Part shown: one piece after another, positions 5,740-10,971 of the stretch | Position numbering within the stretch: the first letter of the stretch is position 1 | How the letters are laid out: each line of letters opens with the position of its first letter | From: Actinomycetota bacterium | Lineage (GTDB): Bacteria > Actinomycetota > Acidimicrobiia > Spongiisociales > UBA5794 | DNA: 10,971 nt | Direction of reading: 5' to 3' | Assembly (NCBI GenBank): GCA_003648875.1 | Contig: QMQC01000029.1 | Coordinates: forward strand, 1-10,971 | Position numbers and translations under genes: made by a program | Notes under the pieces: generated by a model | Told to the model about the DNA's origin: nothing | What the model saw: only the letters and a program-made list of their open reading frames with translations | Databases searched by the model: none

Positions 5740-6684
5740 TCACAGCACACTCGCCACTCCGGCATACACGATGACGAATCGCAGGACGAGGCCACCCGAC
5801 ATCTTGAGGTAGGGCGCGATCGAACTCAGCAACGGTGGGACCTTCCGCCGCGCTACCTCGGCGATCTCGATCGAAACCGGTACGAGCAACCCGAGCACGA
5901 CAACTCCTCCCCACAGGCCGAGCGCATAGCGGCCCCCAAGGAGCAACTCACCTGCGGCCTGCAACGGCGCCGGACCCATCAGCAGAGTCGCCATGAATCC
6001 AGCGATCAGTGCCAGTTCGACAGCACACAAGGTCACGATCAACGGCACCAGGCGCAGATGCGGCTCACGCTCGAGAAAGAGGCAGATGAAAGCGCCGCCT
6101 ACCGTGAGCCCCGATACGAGGAAGAGCGGGGCCAACGCCATTGAGTCCCACAGCGGTCGCGCAGGGATGGTGCTGAGGAGGATCCCGGTATAGGCGCCGA
6201 GAGCGATACCGAGCACTATTGCTGAGTAATCGATCGCACGTGATTTGCGACCGAGGATTCGACCGATTCGACTCAACAGATCCAACGGGCGTGTCCACCA
6301 GCCAGAGCGGAAGGTGAGATCCTGCGTGTGGATCGTGGCGCGCACGACGAGCACGATCATTGCGAAGAGAAGAATCCAGGAACCCCATGACATTGCGCTC
6401 GTCACCTGGAAAGTCGCGAAGAAACGCCACGCATTCCAGCCGTTGCCAAGATCGAGGAAGAGGGCGAACAGGCCGACACACGCCAGGGGAACGGCTGAGA
6501 TCTCAGCGATCCTGAGTCCTCGATCGAACCCGGGGCTACGACGCAGCCGGAGCACTGCGCTGATGATCATGATCCCGGCGACAAGGCCGCCGAGGAACAG
6601 ATACAGGGCGATGTGCCAGTGCCACGCCGCCATCTCAGGGAAGGTGGTCGGATCCACTCCGGTGATACCTATCTCCATGTTCAC
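5740..6684 (-). CDS. psrC: NrfD/PsrC-type integral membrane quinone-interacting subunit
   Basis: 314 aa, eight predicted transmembrane helices at about 25-45, 58-79, 90-114, 152-173, 182-203, 211-236, 252-275 and 291-312. The first helix carries WHWHIALYLFLGGLVAG, and TFQVTSAMSWGSW and TGILLSTIPARPLW are typical of the NrfD/PsrC (polysulfide reductase NrfD) family. Such subunits anchor the Mo and Fe-S subunits and exchange electrons with menaquinone. Length is close to NrfD and somewhat longer than short PsrC forms. The start has GGGAGGT ten bases ahead and overlaps the end of the ferredoxin gene by 4 bp, so translation is coupled. The b-type cytochrome alternative (FdnI or NarI) is not supported: the spacing of histidines expected for haem ligation is absent. 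The psrC symbol rests on family and context. Confidence 0.88.
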   Translation of the reverse strand: MNMEIGITGVDPTTFPEMAAWHWHIALYLFLGGLVAGIMIISAVLRLRRSPGFDRGLRIAEISAVPLACVGLFALFLDLGNGWNAWRFFATFQVTSAMSWGSWILLFAMIVLVVRATIHTQDLTFRSGWWTRPLDLLSRIGRILGRKSRAIDYSAIVLGIALGAYTGILLSTIPARPLWDSMALAPLFLVSGLTVGGAFICLFLEREPHLRLVPLIVTLCAVELALIAGFMATLLMGPAPLQAAGELLLGGRYALGLWGGVVVLGLLVPVSIEIAEVARRKVPPLLSSIAPYLKMSGGLVLRFVIVYAGVASVL

Positions 6685-7289
6685 TTACCTCCCGCGAACT
6701 CGGACAGCACCGTTGCCGGATCGTCATGATCGGCTTGGTTGATGAGCTTCGACTCGAGGTAGAAGAGCTTCGGCTTGGCGCCCGTGTGTGGCTTGAGGAC
6801 GTCGACTTGTGTAGCAGACGCAATCGCGATCGATACGTCGCTGGAGGGATTGTCCAGGTCACCAAAGAACCTTGATCCTGTCGGGCATGTCACAACGCAA
6901 GCAGGCTGGCGCCCTTCGGCGATCCGGTGGTCGCAGAAGGTGCACTTATCGACCCACCCGCCGGGGTTGACGTGGCGCATGTCGTACGGGCAGGCAACGA
7001 CGCAGGCCTTGCATCCCGTGCAGCGGCTTGGATTGGTGAGAACTAGCCCGTCGTCGGTCTGGAATGTCGCCCCGGTCGGGCACACGGGCACGCATGGTGC
7101 ATTTTCGCAGTGGAAGCACTGCTCCATCCGAAACTCGCCGTAGAGGTCCGGGAAGGTACCGACGACCTCTTCGCGCATCCGAAGCCGGAACTTGCCTAGC
7201 GGCACCTCGTTTTCGGTCTTGCATGCCACCAGGCACGCCTGGCAGCCCTGGCAGCGAGCCACATCGATTGCCATTCCATATCGAGCCAT
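6681..7289 (-). CDS. psrB: Four-cluster [4Fe-4S] ferredoxin subunit (PsrB/PhsB/DmsB-type)
   Basis: 202 aa with sixteen cysteines in four groups: Cys13/16/19/23, Cys58/61/66/70, Cys90/93/96/100 and Cys116/119/131/135, enough for four [4Fe-4S] clusters. This is the DmsB-like electron-transfer subunit that wires the molybdopterin subunit to the membrane quinone subunit. There is no signal peptide, as usual for this family; it would cross the membrane bound to its Tat-exported partner. No cysteine is missing. The start follows GGGAGG by 7 bases, 2 bp after the catalytic subunit's stop codon, and its end overlaps the membrane subunit, so the three genes form one tightly packed operon. Confidence 0.93.
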   Translation of the reverse strand: MARYGMAIDVARCQGCQACLVACKTENEVPLGKFRLRMREEVVGTFPDLYGEFRMEQCFHCENAPCVPVCPTGATFQTDDGLVLTNPSRCTGCKACVVACPYDMRHVNPGGWVDKCTFCDHRIAEGRQPACVVTCPTGSRFFGDLDNPSSDVSIAIASATQVDVLKPHTGAKPKLFYLESKLINQADHDDPATVLSEFAGGK

Positions 7290-7291
7290 GC

Positions 7292-9601
7292 TCAGGCCTC
7301 CCGCTCGATAGTCACGAACGTGACTCGCATCCCCGCCCCACCGCAGATTGGATCGAGGGCGTAGTCGGACATGAGTGCTGCATCGCTCGCCCCTCGACCA
7401 ACCGCTCGGGTCAGCTCTTTGGTCTTATGGCCGAATCCGTGAACCATGTAGACCGCGTCCTGCCTGATCCGTTGTGTGACCTTGGCCCGAACCGGGCCCT
7501 CGGTTACCCCCGCCTCGTTTCTCACAACGACGCGATCGCCATCGCGCACCCCGAGGGACGGGGCGGCGGATGCGCTGATCCACACCTCGTTCTCGGGGTA
7601 GAGCTCGGACAACGCTGGCGTGTTCTGTGTCATAGCGAACGTGTGGACCGGATGGCGCCCATAGAGCAACCGGAAGCTCCCGGGCGGCGGCTCTGCAATG
7701 GGCTCATAGACAGGGATCGCATCGAAGCCTGCATCGGCCAGCGGTGCGCTATATAGCTGGATCTTCCCCGAGGGCGTCATGAACGGGCTGGAGGAGTGGT
7801 CCTCGAGATAGGGAGCTCCCTTCTGGACGACGATGCCGCCCGCGGCTCGCATCTTCTCGAGGCTTGATCCTGCGGTCAGGAGCCGCCTATCAAGGTACTC
7901 CTCGATTGTCTCCCATTTGAAGTACGGGTCGAGCCCGAGCCGGAGACCGAGTTCCCGAGCCATCCACCACGCTGGCTTCGTGTCGGCGAACGGTTCCACC
8001 GCGGGCTCTCGCATCGCGATGTATGGCGTCTTGTGCTTGCACGCCCACAGTTCGTCGTAGCGCTCGAGGTAGGACGCTTCGGGGAGCACGACATCGCACC
8101 ACGCGATGTGGTCCTGGGGTAGAACGTCGATGCCGACGACCAGATCGAGGTTGCGGAGCGCCTCTTTGGTCCGCTCCGGGTTGGGGATGGTGTGCAGGAG
8201 GTTGAGACCGTAGAGAAACAGGCCCTTGATCGGGTATGGGTCTCCCGTGATCATGGGCTCAATCAGCTCCTGCATCGCGGTCGGACCGCGCAAGAACTTC
8301 TCGCGCACCCCGTCCGCACGTACCTTGCCGGTCGGGCCGAGAGGCAGCTCGGCCGACTCTTCCTCACCCGGCTCGGCCGCGCACCCTCCAGAACTGCCTT
8401 GAACGGTGTAGGGGCGTTGCGGGTAGGGATCCAGGAGCGGTTTCTTGCCCAAGTAGATACCGCCTTTGCGGCCGTACGCTCCGAGAAGCGAGTTGATGAT
8501 GTAGACGGCCCGCATCCGCTGGGTGTCGTTGCCGTACCAGGTGGTGTGGCGACCCGGAACGATCGCTGAGGCGGGGAAGGCAGTGCCCAACATCCGGCCG
8601 GTGTTCCGGATCGAGTCAGCGGGGAGATCCGTGATCTTGGCCGCCCACTCTGGAGTGAACTCGGCGACGTGTGTGGCGAGTTCTTCGAACCCCTCGGTCC
8701 ACTCAGCCACGAAATCGACGTCATAGCGGTCCTCAGCTATGAGCACGTTCATCCACGCCAGCAGGAGCGCAGTATCAGTCCCGGGTTTGATCGCGAGCCA
8801 CCAATCCGCTTTTGTGGCGGCGGTGGAGAACCGCGGGTCCACCACGATCACCTTGGCGCCACGGGCCTTGGCGTTCGCGAGATCCTGCATCATGGTGTTC
8901 CGGGCGTCCTCGCCGATGTGCGTCCCGATGAGGACGAGGCACTCGATGTAATCCCAATCGACCGGCTCGTGGCCGCCGACATTTGTTCCCATCGTGAGAA
9001 TGGATGCTTCCTCGCGGGGGCTCGTGCACAGCGAGGAGGAGGCCTTGGAGGCGTTCGGTGACCCCCACGCCTGTGGCAGGTGGTCGGTGAACCAGAAGTC
9101 TCCCGACGTGTGACCGAAGAAGGCAATCGATTCCTGGCCGTGAGTTTCCGCGATCGCCTTCATCCCGTCGGCGACGACATCGAGGGCTTCTTCCCATGTC
9201 GCCGATCGGAACTCGCCTGCGCCACGTTCGCCGACCCTGATCATCGGCTGGGAGAGGCGATCGGGGTCATAGATGAACGACGGTCCGGCTTGGCCGCGCG
9301 CGCACAGCATGCCGCGGCTCTTTGGGTCGAGCGGATTTCCCTCGATCTTGCGAACCTTCCCGTTGACTGTCTTGACGATGATGCCGCAGCGCCACGGACA
9401 GATGTTGCAGTAGTTGAATGTCGTCTCGATTGGGCCTTGCCGATACCAGGGCACAGGAATCCCGAGCCGGCTCAGCCCTTGGACGGCTTTCTGCCCCACC
9501 GCTCCAACGAGCGCCACGGCGGCGACACCGAACGCTGACATCTTGAGGAACAGCCTGCGATTCATGCCGGAGTTCACGGACGACCGTTGCATGTCGTTCA
9601 T
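7292..9601 (-). CDS. psrA: Molybdopterin oxidoreductase catalytic subunit, polysulfide/thiosulfate reductase type
   Basis: 769 aa, near the length of PsrA and PhsA (about 760). A Tat signal NRRLFLK (Arg15, Arg16) and a hydrophobic stretch (22-38) target it outside the membrane. An N-terminal [4Fe-4S] motif, Cys65-x2-Cys68-x3-Cys72-x27-Cys100, is complete. The sequence SSSLCTSPREEAS places Cys192 where the molybdenum ligand is expected; a Cys ligand fits the Psr/Phs/Nap group rather than Ser (Dms) or Asp (Nar). The C-terminal MPT-dinucleotide-binding domain (about 645-765) ends in DPICGGAGMRVTFV. The reaction is most likely reduction of polysulfide, thiosulfate or elemental sulfur with electrons from quinol, but an oxidative role or another substrate (tetrathionate, sulfite, arsenic) cannot be excluded. 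The ATG lacks a Shine-Dalgarno; a TATCAT box ends seven bases before it, suggesting a leaderless mRNA. Confidence 0.92.
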   Translation of the reverse strand: MNDMQRSSVNSGMNRRLFLKMSAFGVAAVALVGAVGQKAVQGLSRLGIPVPWYRQGPIETTFNYCNICPWRCGIIVKTVNGKVRKIEGNPLDPKSRGMLCARGQAGPSFIYDPDRLSQPMIRVGERGAGEFRSATWEEALDVVADGMKAIAETHGQESIAFFGHTSGDFWFTDHLPQAWGSPNASKASSSLCTSPREEASILTMGTNVGGHEPVDWDYIECLVLIGTHIGEDARNTMMQDLANAKARGAKVIVVDPRFSTAATKADWWLAIKPGTDTALLLAWMNVLIAEDRYDVDFVAEWTEGFEELATHVAEFTPEWAAKITDLPADSIRNTGRMLGTAFPASAIVPGRHTTWYGNDTQRMRAVYIINSLLGAYGRKGGIYLGKKPLLDPYPQRPYTVQGSSGGCAAEPGEEESAELPLGPTGKVRADGVREKFLRGPTAMQELIEPMITGDPYPIKGLFLYGLNLLHTIPNPERTKEALRNLDLVVGIDVLPQDHIAWCDVVLPEASYLERYDELWACKHKTPYIAMREPAVEPFADTKPAWWMARELGLRLGLDPYFKWETIEEYLDRRLLTAGSSLEKMRAAGGIVVQKGAPYLEDHSSSPFMTPSGKIQLYSAPLADAGFDAIPVYEPIAEPPPGSFRLLYGRHPVHTFAMTQNTPALSELYPENEVWISASAAPSLGVRDGDRVVVRNEAGVTEGPVRAKVTQRIRQDAVYMVHGFGHKTKELTRAVGRGASDAALMSDYALDPICGGAGMRVTFVTIEREA

Positions 9602-9608
9602 GAGAAGA

Positions 9609-9614
9609 ATGATA
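9609..9614 (-). promoter_or_regulatory. Leaderless-type -10 box of the psr-like operon
   Basis: TATCAT (five of six matches to TATAAT) ends seven bases before the psrA-like ATG; transcription would begin at the start codon. No Shine-Dalgarno or clear -35 is present; the -35 zone is made of the octamer repeats. Confidence 0.5.
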
Positions 9615-9653
9615 ACAGAGTAACAGAGTAACGGAGTAATGGACTAAGGGTCT
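9614..9653. repeat. Degenerate 8-bp tandem repeat upstream of the psr-like operon
   Basis: Five adjacent octamers on the plus strand: AACAGAGT, AACAGAGT, AACGGAGT, AATGGACT, AAGGGTCT, decaying with distance from the gene. The array touches the psrA-like -10 box and fills its -35 zone. It resembles the 7-bp array at 4503-4544 in word content (AGTA) and placement. Confidence 0.6.
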
Positions 9654-9655
9654 AA

Positions 9656-9666
9656 GTAATTATTAC
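9656..9666. promoter_or_regulatory. 11-bp AT-rich palindrome in the divergent psrA/ligC region
   Basis: GTAAT-T-ATTAC is a perfect interrupted palindrome about 42 bp upstream of the psrA-like -10 box and 49 bp upstream of the ligC-like -10 box. It could be an operator serving either gene; the binder is unknown and short AT palindromes can be chance. Confidence 0.3.
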
Positions 9667-9714
9667 ACTGAAGCTTTCTCCCCTCACATCATGGCGGACG
9701 GTATCTCATTCGCA

Positions 9715-9720
9715 TAGTCT
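9715..9720 (+). promoter_or_regulatory. Leaderless-type -10 box of the DNA ligase gene
   Basis: TAGTCT (TANNNT form) ends exactly six bases (CGGTTC) before the ATG at 9727, and no Shine-Dalgarno is present. The same geometry is seen at the amidohydrolase and psrA-like genes. Confidence 0.45.
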
Positions 9721-9726
9721 CGGTTC

Positions 9727-10755
9727 ATGCCCGACGTTCCGTTCGATCTTCCCATTGTGCCGATGGAGGCAAAGGTGCGTACCACCTGGCCCACCGATGG
9801 CTGGGCATTCGAGCCGAAGTGGGACGGGTTCCGAGCCATCGCATCCCATGACGGTGAGGCGCGAATCGACTCACGGAAGCAGAAGCCGCTGCTGCGGTAC
9901 TTTCCTGAACTCGTCGCGGTGGTCGGAAGCCTTCCAGCGGGATGCGTCGTCGATGGCGAGGTGCTTGTCGTTGAACAGGACAGACTGGCTTTTGACATGC
10001 TCCAGGCGCGTATCCATCCGGCCGCGAGTCGTATCGAGAAGCTTTCGAATGAGATCCCTGCCACAATGATCGCCTTCGACCTCGTGGCGGACCGGGGGGA
10101 GGATCTGCGGTCCGCGCCCTTTGCGGAGCGGCGGGAACGCCTGACTGTGCTCATGCGGGACATCGATGATGCGTGGAGATTGACACCATCGACCACGGAG
10201 GTTGTTCGGGCGAAGCGGTGGTTCGAGGAGTTCGAGGCGGCCGGCTGTGACGGAATCGTTGCGAAGGCACTCGGCGGTCCCTATGTCGAGGGCAAGCGTG
10301 AGATGATCAAGATCAAGCACCGTCGATCGGTCGACTGCGTCGTCGGTGGTTACAGGATCCACAAGGATGGAGACAAGATCGGGTCGCTGCTGCTTGGCCT
10401 CTACGCACAGAGCGGTTCATTGGCCTTCATCGGACACTGTTCCGGATTCACGAATCACGACCGTTTCGAATTGCTCGAGAGGTTTGATGCGCTTCGAGAT
10501 ACGGCGTCGTTTGGTCCCGATGTGCGGACGCCGGGAGGCGAGAGCCGATGGTCGTCGGGAAAGGATCTCTCCTGGGTTTCTGTGAAGCCCGGTGTTGTGA
10601 TCGAGATCTCATATGACCAGCTCACCGGAGACCGCTTCAGGCACGCCACACGTTTTGAACGCTGGCGCCCTGACAAGGATCCAGCGGACTGCACCTTCGA
10701 TCAACTCGAACACCCCGAGGGCCCTGGCTTCGGGGAAGTCGTACGCGCCGTGTGA
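9727..10755 (+). CDS. ligC: ATP-dependent DNA ligase, LigC-like
   Basis: 342 aa; seals nicks in duplex DNA through enzyme-AMP and DNA-AMP intermediates. Motif I is EPKWDGFRA, with Lys31 as the adenylated residue. Motif III is VVDGEVLV (Asp76-Glu78), motif IV is CDGIVAK (174-180), motif V is MIKIKHRR (193-200, Lys195/Lys197), so the adenylation domain is complete to about residue 200. An OB-fold domain follows to about 330 (GSLLLGLYAQSG, LSWVSVKPGVVIEISYDQ, RHATRFERWRPDK). Length fits the stand-alone LigC of mycobacteria (about 358 aa); no polymerase or nuclease domain of LigD is attached, and no Ku gene is in the window. Such ligases act in backup excision or end-joining repair. It is the only plus-strand gene, divergent from the psr-like operon with 125 bp between, and convergent with the transporter gene 14 bp downstream. 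Confidence 0.93.
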   Translation: MPDVPFDLPIVPMEAKVRTTWPTDGWAFEPKWDGFRAIASHDGEARIDSRKQKPLLRYFPELVAVVGSLPAGCVVDGEVLVVEQDRLAFDMLQARIHPAASRIEKLSNEIPATMIAFDLVADRGEDLRSAPFAERRERLTVLMRDIDDAWRLTPSTTEVVRAKRWFEEFEAAGCDGIVAKALGGPYVEGKREMIKIKHRRSVDCVVGGYRIHKDGDKIGSLLLGLYAQSGSLAFIGHCSGFTNHDRFELLERFDALRDTASFGPDVRTPGGESRWSSGKDLSWVSVKPGVVIEISYDQLTGDRFRHATRFERWRPDKDPADCTFDQLEHPEGPGFGEVVRAV

Positions 10756-10769
10756 TCCGTCGACGCTTG

Positions 10770-10971
10770 TCACCTGTTGGATAACCCTGCCCTGGGTCTT
10801 GTCCTCCGGATCAACGGGATCGGAGCCAGCGCGAACACGGCACCGACGATGCCAAGGGCAACGTAGGCGGACACTCCGACGATGACTCCGGATATGGCGG
10901 CGCCGAGGCCGCCGCTGATCCAAGTCACCGAGTCGGCAATACCCTGGATCTTCAGCCGATCGGCCATCGGA
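10770..10971 (-). CDS. C-terminal fragment of a probable MFS transporter (5' part outside window)
   Basis: About 66 residues are visible and the frame is open at the window edge, so the ATG at 10967 need not be the true start. The segment IQGIADSVTWISGGLGAAISG followed by hydrophobic IVGVSAYVALGIVGAVFALAPIPLI and a basic tail (RRTRPRAGLSNR) matches the last two transmembrane helices and cytoplasmic tail of major facilitator superfamily exporters. Substrate cannot be told. The gene converges on the DNA ligase gene with 14 bp between stop codons, and no terminator hairpin is evident there. Confidence 0.6.
   Translation of the reverse strand, partial: PMADRLKIQGIADSVTWISGGLGAAISGVIVGVSAYVALGIVGAVFALAPIPLIRRTRPRAGLSNR

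Noticed and set aside
7292..9601. Assignment as formate dehydrogenase, nitrate reductase or DMSO reductase.
   Set aside because: No selenocysteine/Cys formate dehydrogenase context or cytochrome b gamma subunit, length well below NarG, and a Cys rather than Ser or Asp at the expected Mo-ligand site; the NrfD-type partner fits the Psr/Phs group better.
9602..9726. Remnant of a mobile element in the divergent region because of its repeats.
   Set aside because: No terminal inverted repeats, target duplication or transposase trace; the octamers are simple tandem repeats at a promoter.
10613..10923. Frames in both directions across the end of the ligase gene.
   Set aside because: They overlap the conserved OB-fold end of the ligase and the transmembrane segment of the transporter, and resemble no family.

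Overview
The window looks like a chromosomal segment from a moderately high-GC (about 60% by eye) Gram-positive bacterium, most likely an actinobacterium and possibly near Acidimicrobiia. This rests on a stand-alone LigC-type ATP-dependent DNA ligase, an HrdB/SigB-like group 2 sigma factor, a monoderm-style lipoprotein with a Thr/Glu/Ala/Pro linker, and several genes whose -10 box sits 6-7 nt before the start codon with no Shine-Dalgarno (leaderless pattern). The phylum call is inference. I see no insertion sequence, phage gene, CRISPR array, rRNA or tRNA.

Layout. All genes but one lie on the minus strand, so they read from high to low coordinates. (a) 9601-4642: a polysulfide/thiosulfate-reductase-type respiratory operon. 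It holds a Tat-exported molybdopterin catalytic subunit (psrA-like), a four-cluster ferredoxin subunit (psrB-like), an NrfD/PsrC-type membrane quinone subunit, and after a 138-bp gap a lipoprotein with two rhodanese domains. A 12-bp GC stem-loop follows at 4582-4611. (b) 4498-3419: a metal-dependent amidohydrolase with its own leaderless-type promoter. (c) 3151-2222: a group 2 sigma-70 factor whose leader contains two stem-loops sharing the same TGTGA/TCACA arms, one presenting the ribosome binding site in its loop. (d) 2130-1: a FadI/FadJ-type beta-oxidation pair, thiolase then the multifunctional alpha subunit (cut by the window edge), behind a near-perfect 26-bp palindrome that looks like a TetR-family operator. 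(e) 9727-10755, plus strand: a LigC-like DNA ligase divergent from psrA. (f) 10971-10770, minus strand: the C-terminal end of a probable MFS transporter.

How they fit together. The psr-like genes would form an outward-facing molybdoenzyme linked to the quinone pool, and the membrane-anchored tandem rhodanese could hand sulfane sulfur to it, as Sud does for Psr in Wolinella. FadI and FadJ together make the complete hydratase, dehydrogenase and thiolase set of fatty acid beta-oxidation and could feed electrons to such a chain. The most interesting non-coding signals are the sigma-factor leader, the fadI palindrome, and short degenerate tandem repeats that abut two leaderless-type promoters.
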